DNA of 51,810 bases from Polaromonas sp. (GCA_013823635.1 PNML01000010.1:1-51810), one strand, 5' to 3'; positions 44,216 through 51,810 are shown, counted from the stretch's first letter. The notes: generated by a model from the letters alone, not told the origin. Translations and numbers: made by a program.

Positions 44216-44239
44216 AAAAAAGAACGGTCGTTCTTTTTT
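44216..44239. promoter_or_regulatory. Palindromic operator-like site before the SGNH lipoprotein gene
   Basis: AAAAAAGAACG (44216-44226), GT, CGTTCTTTTTT (44229-44239) is a perfect 11-bp dyad with a 2-nt centre, ending 27 nt before the start codon. The GAACGGTCGTTC core looks like a TetR-family operator. A hairpin in this form would have a very small loop, so a DNA-binding site is preferred over a terminator. No regulator gene is adjacent. Confidence 0.45.
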
Positions 44240-44266
44240 CTGACCTCAACCCAGGGAACACCTCTC

Positions 44267-45406
44267 ATGAAATTCCAGACCCAATTGGCGGCCGTGGCCG
44301 CTGCTGTGCTCCTCGCGGCCTGCGGCGGTGGCACCGACACCACCGCGGTGCGGGTGGTGGGTGACAGCCTGAACGACGGTGGCGTGTTCGGCTTCAAGTT
44401 CACCGTGCAAGGCGCGGCCAACGATCCCCAACCCATCTGGGCTGACCGTGTCACTTCGGCATTGGGGGCGCCTGCGCTGTGTCCCCGGTATGCGGCCACA
44501 AGCCCGTCCACCGTGGCCCTCAACCCCCAGGCCACCAGTTGCACCAGCTACGGCGTGGGCGGTGCGCGGGTGAACCCCATCGGCACAGCGGGCGATGCCT
44601 CGCCGTTTTCCGTGATCCAGCAGCTCAAGGACATGTCGGCGGCCAAGGCCTTCGGTGAAAGTGAGCTGCTGCTGGCGGACGGGGGTGGCAATGACGCTGC
44701 CGACCTGATCGGGGCCTACCTGGGGGCCAGCGCCGACGGAGGGGCTGCTTACGTGGCTTTGCTGAGCGAATTGCTCACACCGGCCCAAGTGGGGGCGGCG
44801 GTGTCCGGTGGTGCCGCCGGTTTGGCCGCAGCGGGTGGACAGTACATGGTGGCGCTGGCCAATGCCTTGGCCGACGGCATCGACACCCATGCCCTGGGCA
44901 AGGGTGCACAGCGCGTGGTGTTGGTGAATGCGCCGAATGTGGTCAAAACGCCCCGATTCCAGCATGTGCTGGCCGGTGTGGCCGCCGCCAGCGGTGGCGG
45001 GGCCACTGGCGCGGCCGCCGCTGCCCAAGTGGCCACGCTGGCCGAGGGCTGGGTGAAGGCCTACAACGCCCAATTGCAAGCCCGCTACGCCAGCCAGACC
45101 AAGGTGGCGGTGGTGGACTTTTATGGCGAGTTCAACAAATGGCTGACCACCCCGGCCACCTATGGCTTGACCAACACCACCACGCCGGCCTGCCCCGTCA
45201 CCGGAACCGACAGCAATGGCTTGCCCGCTTACACCATTTCGACCTGCACGGTGGCCAGCCTGTCGGCCGCGCCGCAACCCGGCACCAGCGGCGCCGACTG
45301 GTGGAAAACCTATGTGTTTGCCGACAACTTCCACGGCACCCCACGCACCAACCAGCTCATGGCCGATCTGGTGCTGACCACATTGGCCAACAAGGGCTGG
45401 AAGTGA
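44267..45406 (+). CDS. SGNH/GDSL esterase-like lipoprotein (active site intact)
   Basis: Exported lipid-anchored hydrolase of 379 aa. Signal peptide with lipobox LAAC (Cys19). Block I VVGDSLNDGG with nucleophile Ser34; block III ADGGGNDAADL (oxyanion Asn); block V FADNFHGTPRTNQ with the catalytic Asp-His pair. An Ala/Gly-rich middle insert (about 165-285) is unusual. Start ATG 44267 (MKFQTQLAAV) fits the signal peptide; the frame opens earlier at 44210. It is convergent with a second SGNH gene whose active site is lost. Substrate unknown, a lipid or carbohydrate ester. Confidence 0.85.
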   Translation: MKFQTQLAAVAAAVLLAACGGGTDTTAVRVVGDSLNDGGVFGFKFTVQGAANDPQPIWADRVTSALGAPALCPRYAATSPSTVALNPQATSCTSYGVGGARVNPIGTAGDASPFSVIQQLKDMSAAKAFGESELLLADGGGNDAADLIGAYLGASADGGAAYVALLSELLTPAQVGAAVSGGAAGLAAAGGQYMVALANALADGIDTHALGKGAQRVVLVNAPNVVKTPRFQHVLAGVAAASGGGATGAAAAAQVATLAEGWVKAYNAQLQARYASQTKVAVVDFYGEFNKWLTTPATYGLTNTTTPACPVTGTDSNGLPAYTISTCTVASLSAAPQPGTSGADWWKTYVFADNFHGTPRTNQLMADLVLTTLANKGWK

Positions 45407-45417
45407 CCTGAGTCTTC

Positions 45418-45441
45418 CCAGCGGGGCAGCCACCCCGCTGG
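45418..45441. terminator. Shared hairpin between the convergent SGNH genes
   Basis: Nine-bp perfect stem CCAGCGGGG (45418-45426), loop CAGCCA, CCCCGCTGG (45433-45441), lying between the two stop codons. No T tract on either side, so it is probably a weak bidirectional terminator or mRNA end structure. Confidence 0.5.
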
Positions 45442-45454
45442 CCATCGTGAGGGC

Positions 45455-46405
45455 TTACCAGCGCGCGCGCAGTTGGTCGTAGGCGTAATCGCCGAGTTGC
45501 TGGTTGCCAGCCGGGGTGAGGTAGAGCTGATCGGCAAACAGGTACTGGCTGGCGGTTTTGCCGGCCAGCAACGTGCTGCTGGTGCAGGTCAACGAGCTGG
45601 TCGTGGTGCAAATGGGTGTCTTGACCTCGATGAAGCCGTACAGCGTGCCCGTCAGCACGTTGCGGTTCACCAGAAACGCCGCGTCCACAAACAGCAGGTT
45701 GGCGCCCAGGTTGACGGCCTCGGTCTTGAAGCCGTCGTTCATGCGCAGTGTGGCCGCCGTGAACAGGCCTTCCTGTGCCTGCGCAATGGCCCAGGGTGAT
45801 TTGCCCAGGTCGTACACGCCGAGCACCAGCACCTGCTTGGCGCCGGCCGCGATGAGGCGGCGCACCTGCGCCACGTAGCTGCGGCCACTGGCCTCTATCT
45901 GAGCCAGGGCATTGGCTTCGGTCTGGGTGCCTGCCTTGACGTTGGCCACCGGGCCCAGCACATCGGCCATGGGCAGGTTGATCAGCACCACATCGTTGCT
46001 CCCCAGGGTGTTGCTGGCCAGGAAGGCATCAATCTGTTGGCTCACGGTGCGCGGCAGCGCTTCGCCCACGCCGTGGCCTTGGGCATAGCCCAGCCCACCA
46101 GCGGCCTGTGCCTTCAGTGTCAGGCCATAGCGGTGGGCCAGCCGGTCGGCCCAGGTGTTGATGGTGCCGTCGTTGATGGTGTAACGCGCGCCCGTGCTGC
46201 CCTGGCCCAGGTCACTCAGGCCGTCGCCAAAGGAAATGAAGCGGCTGGGCGTCAGCGCGGAGACGATGTCGCCGGAGCCACACGCGCTCAACAGGGTGGA
46301 GGCGCCCAACGCCAGCCCCAGACCGCCCGCCGTGCCAGCCCGCAGCAGGGCTCGGCGCGACACCGTGGTGGACAGGGGCAGGTGGGAGGGGGCGGTAGCG
46401 GTCAT
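45455..46405 (-). CDS. SGNH/GDSL-family Tat lipoprotein with disrupted catalytic residues
   Basis: Exported protein of 316 aa with a twin-arginine leader (VSRRALLRAGTAGG) and lipobox LSAC (Cys42). The SGNH fold is still recognisable: ISFGDGLSDLG, QIDAFLASN, GAKQVLVLGVYDLGKSP, LFVDAAFLVN, YGFIEVKTPIC. The nucleophile Ser of GDSL is Gly62, the GxND block reads INLPMADVL, and the DxxH block reads ADQLYLTPAGNQ with Tyr in place of His. All catalytic positions are thus gone while the frame is intact, which suggests a non-enzymatic role. Start ATG 46405 (MTATAPSHLP). Confidence 0.82.
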   Translation of the reverse strand: MTATAPSHLPLSTTVSRRALLRAGTAGGLGLALGASTLLSACGSGDIVSALTPSRFISFGDGLSDLGQGSTGARYTINDGTINTWADRLAHRYGLTLKAQAAGGLGYAQGHGVGEALPRTVSQQIDAFLASNTLGSNDVVLINLPMADVLGPVANVKAGTQTEANALAQIEASGRSYVAQVRRLIAAGAKQVLVLGVYDLGKSPWAIAQAQEGLFTAATLRMNDGFKTEAVNLGANLLFVDAAFLVNRNVLTGTLYGFIEVKTPICTTTSSLTCTSSTLLAGKTASQYLFADQLYLTPAGNQQLGDYAYDQLRARW

Positions 46406-46540
46406 GAAAAACTCCAGATTCCGTGCAATGGTGGTGTGGTGTGAGGCGGTGGCCGGGCCAGCCCAACGTTGGTGGTCGTGCACGGCAAAGCCGCTATCTT
46501 ATGGGTTTGTGGCCGGGGCGACGGCAGGCGGGGTGCTGGC

Positions 46541-47581
46541 TCAGGCCGCTGCCCGCGCCAGGCGGTCGCGCACGCCCTGCCACTCGGGCGTGTCGGGCGG
46601 CGTTTCCACCCAGATCAGGCCCACGCCCAGGGCGTCGAGTTCGCGCAGCACCGCAAACAGTTGCTGCGCACAGGCGGCGGCATCGGTGGGCATGGGGCGC
46701 CACGCCACGGCTGTGGTGGCGGGGCGCTGGCGGGCGTAGACGGCCAATCGTCCAGGGGGCGGCTCACCCAGCAGCGCCAGGGCCTGGGTGAGCTGGGGGG
46801 CGTCCATCAGCCGCACCTGGGCCGTGGGCGCGTAGTGGGAGGCCAGTGTGCCCGACGCGCGCGGGGCCTGCTCGGTCACTTCGTGGGGCAGGCGCACGGG
46901 TTGGCCACAGGCTTGGGCGAGCTGGTCGGCCGTGAGCATGCCGGGACGCAGCAGCACGGGCACCCCACGGGTGGCGTCCACGATGGTGGATTCAATCCCC
47001 ACGTCGCAGCCACCGCCGTCCAGCACGGTCAGCTGTTCTGCCCCCAGGTGGGGAAACTCTTGCAGCACATGGTCGGCGGTGGTGGGGCTGACGCGCCCGA
47101 AGCGGTTGGCGCTGGGGGCCGCCACGCCCAGCACGCCCAGGGCTTGCGCCGCCGTCAACACCGCCTGGGCCACCGGGTGGGCCGGGCAGCGCAGGCCCAC
47201 CGACGCCTGCCCACCCGCTGCCGCCTCGGCCACCCCGTCGCGGCGGGGAAGGATGAGTGTCAGCGGTCCGGGCCAGAACGCCTGCATGAGGGCGCGGGCA
47301 AACGCCGGCACATGGGCCGCGTGGTGGGCCACGCCGCTTTCCCAGGCTGGGGGCAGGTGGACGATGAGCGGGTGGTTGGCCGGGCGGCCTTTGGCGCCAA
47401 AAATGCGGGCGACGGCGGCGGGCTGGCCCGCGTCGGCGGCCAGGCCGTACACCGTTTCGGTGGGCAGGCCGAGCAGGCCGCCTTGCTGCAGGCACCGCGC
47501 AGCGGCCTGCACGGCCGCGTCGGCCACCAGGGCGTGCTGCGCGGCCGTGGCGGGTGTGGAGAGGTGCAGCAGCTGTGGCAC
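46541..47581 (-). CDS. L-threonylcarbamoyladenylate synthase (Sua5 type)
   Basis: Makes threonylcarbamoyl-AMP from Thr, bicarbonate and ATP for t6A tRNA modification. 346 aa: a YrdC domain (about 20-215; GLLGLPTETVYGLAADA, KGRPANHPLIVH, FWPGPLTLIL, APSANRFGRVSPTTADHV) plus the C-terminal Sua5 domain after the linker TLASHYAPTAQVRL. Start is GTG 47581, 6 nt after the purK stop, so it is the third gene of purE-purK-sua5. It would work with TsaB, encoded at about 41 kb. Confidence 0.93.
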   Translation of the reverse strand: MPQLLHLSTPATAAQHALVADAAVQAAARCLQQGGLLGLPTETVYGLAADAGQPAAVARIFGAKGRPANHPLIVHLPPAWESGVAHHAAHVPAFARALMQAFWPGPLTLILPRRDGVAEAAAGGQASVGLRCPAHPVAQAVLTAAQALGVLGVAAPSANRFGRVSPTTADHVLQEFPHLGAEQLTVLDGGGCDVGIESTIVDATRGVPVLLRPGMLTADQLAQACGQPVRLPHEVTEQAPRASGTLASHYAPTAQVRLMDAPQLTQALALLGEPPPGRLAVYARQRPATTAVAWRPMPTDAAACAQQLFAVLRELDALGVGLIWVETPPDTPEWQGVRDRLARAAA

Positions 47582-47587
47582 AGGTCC

Positions 47588-48796
47588 TCAGAACGCGGGC
47601 AGGCCCAGCAGCGCACAGGCCTGCAACGCCGTGGCCTTGGCCTGGGCGGGGGTGGCGGCGGTGATGTTCAGGTGGCCCATCTTGCGGCCCCTTCGGGCAT
47701 CGAGCTTGCCGTACAGGTGCAAATGGGTGCCCGGCAGGGCCAGCACCTGCTCCCACGGGGGCGTGCGGGGTTGGCCGTCGGCGCCGAACCACACATCGCC
47801 CAGCAGGTTGAGCATGACGGCGGGGCTGTGCAGCTGGGGTTGCACCAGTGGCAAACCGGCCATGGCGCGCACCTGCAGTTCAAACTGGGAGACGGTGCAG
47901 GCGTTCTGGCTGTGGTGGCCGCTGTTGTGGGGGCGTGGCGCCATTTCGTTGACCACCAGCGCGCCGTCCGCGCTGCCGTCGTCGATCACAAAAAACTCCA
48001 CACACATCACGCCCACGTAGCGCAGGTGGTTTGCAATGAATTTCGCAGCTTCAATGGCTTTTAAATCCAGCGCTGAAGGGCCATTTTGTTCGTAAACCTC
48101 GGTGACCGCCAAGATGCCATCGCGGTGCAGGTTGTGCTGCACGGGCAGGTTCACGCAGTGGCCGTCTGCGCCGCGCGCCACGATCACCGAGCACTCGGCC
48201 TTGAGCGGCAGCATTTTTTCCAGCACACACGACACCTGGCCCAGTTGCGCCCAGGCGGCGGCCAGTTCGTCGCGGGTGCGCACCCGCACCTGGCCCTTGC
48301 CGTCGTAGCCCATGCGCGAGGTCTTGAGGATGCCGGGCAGCAGGTCGGCGGGCACGGCGGCCAGCAGCTCGGCGGTGTCGATGGCGGCGTAGGGCGCGGG
48401 GGCCACGCCGCTGGCCGAGGCGCAGGCCACGAACAAGGCCTTTTCCTTTACCCTGTCCTGCGCCACGGCCACACAGGCGGCGGCGGGCGTGACGGGGCGG
48501 TGCGCACCCAGCGTCAGCAACGCCGGGGCGGGCACGTTTTCGAATTCGGTGGTGATGGCGTCGCAGCGCTGCATGAGCTGGGCCAGGCCCTGCTCGTCGT
48601 CGTAGGCGGTCTGGATGTGGTAGTGGCTGACGCGTCCAGCCGGGCTGGCCGGATCGGGGTCCAGCACGGCGGTGAAGTAGCCCATGGCCTGGGCCGCGTG
48701 CACAAACATGCGGCCGAGTTGGCCGCCGCCCATCACGCCCAGCGTGATCTGCTGGCCTTGGGGCGAGGTGCTGCCGGGCAAAAGGAGTGTGGTCAT
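47588..48796 (-). CDS. purK: N5-carboxyaminoimidazole ribonucleotide synthase
   Basis: ATP-grasp enzyme of purine synthesis: AIR + bicarbonate + ATP to N5-CAIR, passed to PurE. 402 aa. LGVMGGGQLGRMFVHAAQAMG at the N-terminus, LKTSRMGYDGKGQ ATP-grasp loop, HNLHRDGIL, VVNEMAPRPHNSGHHSQNACTVSQFE (metal and substrate). A segment SALDLKAIEAAKFIAN is encoded by a dispersed AT-rich element read antisense. It does not obviously change the length of this region. Start ATG 48796; downstream of purE by 28 nt. Confidence 0.96.
   Translation of the reverse strand: MTTLLLPGSTSPQGQQITLGVMGGGQLGRMFVHAAQAMGYFTAVLDPDPASPAGRVSHYHIQTAYDDEQGLAQLMQRCDAITTEFENVPAPALLTLGAHRPVTPAAACVAVAQDRVKEKALFVACASASGVAPAPYAAIDTAELLAAVPADLLPGILKTSRMGYDGKGQVRVRTRDELAAAWAQLGQVSCVLEKMLPLKAECSVIVARGADGHCVNLPVQHNLHRDGILAVTEVYEQNGPSALDLKAIEAAKFIANHLRYVGVMCVEFFVIDDGSADGALVVNEMAPRPHNSGHHSQNACTVSQFELQVRAMAGLPLVQPQLHSPAVMLNLLGDVWFGADGQPRTPPWEQVLALPGTHLHLYGKLDARRGRKMGHLNITAATPAQAKATALQACALLGLPAF
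48036..48094 (+). repeat. Dispersed AT-rich element, copy 7 (inside purK, antisense to the gene)
   Basis: GCAGC, 22 nt from AGC to AGC, AGCGCTGAAGGGCCATTTTGTTCG. It lies opposite to the direction of purK and covers the stretch between the HNLH and YVGV motifs. Confidence 0.75.
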
Positions 48797-48824
48797 GGTG
48801 GCTGCCGGGGAAAAGGGCGGGCCG

Positions 48825-49355
48825 TCAGGCCACGGGCGGGAGGGTCATGGCGCGGGCCGCCTCGGTCTGCGCGGTGCGGAAGGCCTGCAGTTGCGTCTGC
48901 AAGGCGGGGTTGTTCACCGCCAGCATGGCCACGGCGAACAGCGCGGCGTTGGCCGCACCGGCGGTGCCAATGGCAAACGTCGCCACCGGAATGCCCTTGG
49001 GCATTTGCACAATGCTGTGCAGCGAGTCCACCCCCTGCAAATGGCGGCTGGCCACGGGCACGCCCAGCACGGGCACGGTGGTTTTGGCCGCCAGCATGCC
49101 GGGCAGGTGGGCGGCGCCCCCGGCACCGGCAATGATGGCCGACAGGCCCCGTGGGCCAGCGCTCTCGGCGTAGGCAAACAGGTCGTCGGGCATGCGGTGG
49201 GCGGACACCACTTTGGCTTCGTGGGCGATGCCGAACTGTTTCAGGATGTCCACCGCGTGCTGCATGGTGTCCCAGTCGCTGGATGAGCCCATGACCACGC
49301 CCACCTGGAGCAACGGGGTGTCGGCAGCGTAGGGGGCGGGGGCGGTGTGTGGCAT
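48825..49355 (-). CDS. purE: N5-carboxyaminoimidazole ribonucleotide mutase
   Basis: Converts N5-CAIR to CAIR in purine synthesis. 176 aa, class I PurE. Motifs: [33 protein letters not shown] (catalytic His) and [16 protein letters not shown], with [19 protein letters not shown]. First gene of purE-purK-sua5; divergent from the cnoX-like gene with 115 nt between starts. purC follows nearby on the same strand, beyond cnoX. Confidence 0.96.
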   Translation of the reverse strand: MPHTAPAPYAADTPLLQVGVVMGSSSDWDTMQHAVDILKQFGIAHEAKVVSAHRMPDDLFAYAESAGPRGLSAIIAGAGGAAHLPGMLAAKTTVPVLGVPVASRHLQGVDSLHSIVQMPKGIPVATFAIGTAGAANAALFAVAMLAVNNPALQTQLQAFRTAQTEAARAMTLPPVA

Positions 49356-49470
49356 GTTGGGGGCTCTGGGGCAGGGGGCACACCGGCGCGGGGCGGGCGG
49401 TGGGCGTGTTCCGGTAAAGTCCGGGATTCTACTTTTTGCCCCTTGTTTTCTTTTTCGTCAGGTTGTGCCC

Positions 49471-50379
49471 ATGATCGATGTGACCATTGCCAATTTCGAT
49501 ACCGAGGTCATCGAAGCCTCCCAGACCACGCCCGTGCTGGTGGATTTCTGGGCGCCCTGGTGCGGCCCCTGCAAGTCGCTGGGTCCCGTGCTGGAGAAGG
49601 TGGAGGCGGCCTACAAAGGGCGCTTCAAGCTGGTCAAAATCAATTCCGACGAGCAGCAGGAGCTGGCCGGGGCCTTTGGCATCCGCAGCATCCCCACCTG
49701 CGTGCTCATGGTGGATGGCAAGCCGGTGGACGGTTTCATGGGCGCCTTGCCCGAGGGCCAGGTCACCGCTTTCCTGGACAAGCACCTGCCCGCCGAAAAC
49801 GAGCTGCTGGCCCAGGCCGAGGAAGAAGAAGCCCTGGAAGCCCTGGCCGATGGCGACGACGAAACCGCCCTGGCCAAGTTGCAGCAGGCGGTGGACACCG
49901 ACCCCAACAACGACGACGCGCGGTTTGACCTGGTCAAGCTGCTGCTGCAGCACGGCCTGGAGGATGAAGCCAAGGTGGCGTTTGCGCCCGTGATCGCCAA
50001 GTCGGCGGCGGTGCGCAAACTCGATGCGCTGAACCATTGGATCAAGGCACTCGATTCCATAGCGCACTCTTCAATCAGGGAAAGCGCTGAAGCCGAATTT
50101 CATTCAAAAATCACCGCCAACAAGCGCGATTTTGATGCCCGCTTTGGCCTGGCCCAGCTGCGCATGACCGAGCAGCGCTGGACCGATGCCATGGACGAGT
50201 TGCTGGAAATCCTGATGCGCGACAAAACCTGGAACAGCGACCTGGCCCGCAAGACCTACGTGGCGGTGCTGGACATCATTGAGCCGCCCAAACCCAAGGT
50301 GGCGGAGGGGCAGATTCCCCCGGAAGACCCGACGGTGGCCACCTACCGCCGGCGCCTGTCCAGCGTGGTGCTGAGCTGA
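49471..50379 (+). CDS. cnoX: Thioredoxin-TPR co-chaperone (CnoX/YbbN-like)
   Basis: Thioredoxin domain (1-108) fused to a TPR/helical tail, 302 aa. In E. coli CnoX (YbbN) protects proteins from hypochlorite damage and works with GroEL and DnaK. Here the redox motif is a full FWAPWCGPCKS (Cys31, Cys34), so it can be a true oxidoreductase, unlike E. coli CnoX which lacks CxxC. cis-Pro in RSIPTCVLM. The tail has AEEEEALEALADGDDETALAKL and TPR-like repeats; residues about 195-215 come from a dispersed AT-rich element. Start ATG 49471. Strong terminator after the stop. Confidence 0.9.
   Translation: MIDVTIANFDTEVIEASQTTPVLVDFWAPWCGPCKSLGPVLEKVEAAYKGRFKLVKINSDEQQELAGAFGIRSIPTCVLMVDGKPVDGFMGALPEGQVTAFLDKHLPAENELLAQAEEEEALEALADGDDETALAKLQQAVDTDPNNDDARFDLVKLLLQHGLEDEAKVAFAPVIAKSAAVRKLDALNHWIKALDSIAHSSIRESAEAEFHSKITANKRDFDARFGLAQLRMTEQRWTDAMDELLEILMRDKTWNSDLARKTYVAVLDIIEPPKPKVAEGQIPPEDPTVATYRRRLSSVVLS
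50051..50111 (+). repeat. Dispersed AT-rich element, copy 8 (in frame in cnoX)
   Basis: ATAGC (50059-50063), 22 nt from AGC to AGC, AGCGCTGAAGCCGAATTTCATTC. Same orientation as the gene and same codon phase (ATA-GCG ... AGC-GCT) as in uvrA. Encodes DSIAHSSIRESAEAEFHSKI in the TPR tail. Confidence 0.8.
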
Positions 50380-50396
50380 AGGCTGGTTAGCCGACG

Positions 50397-50427
50397 AAAA
50401 AAAGGAACCCGAGGGTTCCTTTTTTTT
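50397..50427. terminator. Bidirectional intrinsic terminator between cnoX and purC
   Basis: Seven A, GGAACCC (50404-50410), GA, GGGTTCC (50413-50419), eight T. In practice the loop is CGAG with a 6-bp GC core plus A/T flanks. It works on both strands and overlaps the purC stop codon (50426-50428). Confidence 0.9.
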
Positions 50428-51352
50428 ATGCCCCCACGAGGCGGGTCAGGGCTTCCTGGTACTTGGCGGCGGTTTTGGCGATCACATCGGCCGGCAGGTG
50501 GGGCGCGGGTGCGGTTTTGTCCCACAGCACGCCGCCCACCTTGGCGGTGGACAGCCAGTCGCGCAAAAACTGCTTGTCGTAGCTGGGGGGGTTGCTGCCG
50601 GGCTGGTAGCTGTCGGCGGGCCAGTAGCGCGATGAGTCGGGGGTCAGCACTTCGTCCATCAGCACCAGGGTGCCATCGCTGTCCAGGCCAAATTCAAATT
50701 TGGTGTCGGCAATGATGATGCCCTTGGCCAGCGCAATGCCCGCCGCCGCGCTGTACAGGCGCAGGCTGATGTCGCGGATGCGGGTGGCCAGGTCCAGGCC
50801 AATCATCTTGACCGTCTGCTCGAAGCTGATGTTTTCATCGTGCTCGCCCACTGCGGCCTTGGCGGCCGGGGTGTAGATGGGCTCGGGCAGCTGGCTGGCG
50901 TTGGTCAGCCCTTCGGGCAGCGGCACGCCGCACACGCTGCGGCTGGCCTGGTACTCCTGCCAGCCACTGCCGGCCAGGTAGCCGCGCACCACGGCCTCCA
51001 CGGGAATGGGCTGCAGGCGCTTGACCAGCATGGAGCGGCCCGCGACCTGTGGCACTTCGGCGGGGCTGACCACACTTTCCGGTGCGTCGCCCGTGAGGTG
51101 AATGGGGCAGATGTTCAGGCCATTGGGGCCCAGCTGGTCGAACCAGAACAGCGCCATTTTGGTGAGCAGCTCACCCTTGCCCGGAATGGGTTCGCCCATG
51201 ATCACGTCGTACGCGCTGATGCGGTCGCTGGCCACCATCAGGATGCGGTCCTTGCCCACGGCGTAGTTGTCACGGACCTTGCCGCGCGCCAGCAAGGGCA
51301 GCGAGGTGAGGGCAGATGTGTGCAGTGCGTGGCTGGGGTGAGAGGTCGTCAT
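50426..51352 (-). CDS. purC: Phosphoribosylaminoimidazole-succinocarboxamide synthase
   Basis: SAICAR synthase of purine synthesis: CAIR + Asp + ATP to SAICAR. 308 aa, the longer form related to the yeast enzyme. Motifs: [79 protein letters not shown]. Start ATG 51352 ([10 protein letters not shown]); in-frame sequence before it is not conserved. Lies on the same strand as purE/purK but separated from them by cnoX on the opposite strand. Confidence 0.96.
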   Translation of the reverse strand: MTTSHPSHALHTSALTSLPLLARGKVRDNYAVGKDRILMVASDRISAYDVIMGEPIPGKGELLTKMALFWFDQLGPNGLNICPIHLTGDAPESVVSPAEVPQVAGRSMLVKRLQPIPVEAVVRGYLAGSGWQEYQASRSVCGVPLPEGLTNASQLPEPIYTPAAKAAVGEHDENISFEQTVKMIGLDLATRIRDISLRLYSAAAGIALAKGIIIADTKFEFGLDSDGTLVLMDEVLTPDSSRYWPADSYQPGSNPPSYDKQFLRDWLSTAKVGGVLWDKTAPAPHLPADVIAKTAAKYQEALTRLVGA

Positions 51353-51377
51353 GGAGAAAAACCGGGGATAAATGGCG

Positions 51378-51419
51378 AAAAAAAGCCCACCCAACGGCCC
51401 CCTGGGCAATTGGGCGGGC
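51378..51419 (-). terminator. Intrinsic terminator of fba (minus strand)
   Basis: On the minus strand: GCCCGCCCAA (51419-51410), 15-nt loop, TTGGGTGGGC (51394-51385), then seven T (51384-51378). A 10-bp stem with one C-A mismatch plus the U tract. It ends fba transcription before purC. Confidence 0.82.
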
Positions 51420-51451
51420 GGTCAGGTGGTCAGCCGCTGATTATCGCCACT

Positions 51452-51468
51452 CGACACCGGCGGTGTCG
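51452..51468. repeat. Short perfect palindrome between fba and purC
   Basis: CGACACCG-G-CGGTGTCG is an 8-bp dyad with a single central base, in the 3' region of fba. The loop is too small for a good terminator hairpin; it may be a protein site or a cruciform. Nothing else is seen in this 142-nt gap besides the terminator. Confidence 0.3.
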
Positions 51469-51494
51469 CATGTCCGACGCAGGGGCTGGGTTCA

Positions 51495-51810
51495 TCACTT
51501 GACCAGCTGCGCCAATTCGCCATTGGCATAGCGGCCGGCCATGACCGACAGGCTGTCGCCCTTGACCTTGCTGCCCTGGCCTTCGCAGCCGAACTCCAGG
51601 TAGCGCTGCTTGCACACGGCCTTGGCGGCTTCGCGGGCGGGCTTGAGCCACTCGCGGGCGTCGAATTTGTCGGGGTTTTCAAACAGGAACTTGCGCACCG
51701 CGCCGGTCATGGCCAGGCGGATGTCGGTGTCGATGTTGATTTTGCGCACGCCGAACTTGATGGCCTCCTGGATTTCTTCCACGGGCACGCCGTAGGTTTC
51801 TTTCATCTGG
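51495..51810 (-). CDS. fba: Class II fructose-bisphosphate aldolase, C-terminal part (truncated by window edge)
   Basis: The last 104 residues of a class II (zinc-dependent) fructose-1,6-bisphosphate aldolase of glycolysis and gluconeogenesis. Diagnostic: KETYGVPVEEIQEAIKFGVRKINIDTDIRLAMTGAVRKF, where NIDTD binds the substrate phosphate, then FDAREWLKPAREA and the C-terminal RYLEFGCEGQGSKV. The ATG at 51806 is internal; the gene continues beyond the window on the minus strand. Confidence 0.95.
   Translation of the reverse strand, partial: QMKETYGVPVEEIQEAIKFGVRKINIDTDIRLAMTGAVRKFLFENPDKFDAREWLKPAREAAKAVCKQRYLEFGCEGQGSKVKGDSLSVMAGRYANGELAQLVK

Overview
This is a GC-rich (roughly 65%) chromosomal window from a betaproteobacterium. 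The gene set and protein character (TfpX/TfpZ pilin accessory protein, E. coli-type PntAB, NudJ/MnmA neighbourhood, an alternative F-ATPase remnant, AT-rich dispersed repeats) suggest Burkholderiales, probably Comamonadaceae (Hydrogenophaga/Rhodoferax-like). The family placement is inference. Most genes are intact and tightly packed. I saw no tRNA or rRNA gene, no CRISPR array and no insertion sequence.

Left part (1-13.2 kb): the end of sucD, a three-hairpin spacer and a TerC-family gene are followed by a co-oriented signalling block. It holds a CHASE2 Ser/Thr kinase, a PP2C phosphatase, an FHA protein, a CHASE2 adenylate cyclase, a metallo-beta-lactamase-fold cAMP phosphodiesterase and a GAF-fused PilB/GspE-like ATPase. 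Next come a sigma-54-type promoter, a type IV pilin and its accessory protein TfpZ. The layout suggests a pilus locus under paired protein-phosphorylation and cAMP control.

Middle part (13.2-31 kb): moaC, a Phd/VapC-type toxin-antitoxin pair, a MASE1-GGDEF(degenerate)-EAL protein, a BepA-like metallopeptidase, corA behind a structured leader with a possible short leader ORF, an MTA/SAH nucleosidase with fadD, pntAB, nudJ-tauE, a sulfide-dehydrogenase-like flavoprotein behind a CsoR/CstR-like operator, mnmA, an ECF sigma/anti-sigma pair, and a decayed relic joining the start of an alternative F-ATPase beta gene to the end of its gamma gene.

Right part (31-51.8 kb): ssb, a ClC channel and an MFS transporter whose 3' ends overlap by 128 bp, uvrA, a CHAD protein, a coupled tsaB-rimI-udg-pyrF unit, dacB, a SemiSWEET, two convergent SGNH lipoproteins (one with a destroyed active site), a purE-purK-sua5 unit, a cnoX-like thioredoxin, purC and the 3' end of a class II fba.

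The most unexpected signal is a family of eight short AT-rich dispersed elements. They share an AGC-N19-AGCG core with almost invariant spacing. Three lie at gene 3' ends, where two supply or carry a neighbour's stop codon. Five lie inside coding sequence (uvrA, udg, cnoX, purK and the signal peptide of the BepA-like protease). I found them by eye; no database search was possible.
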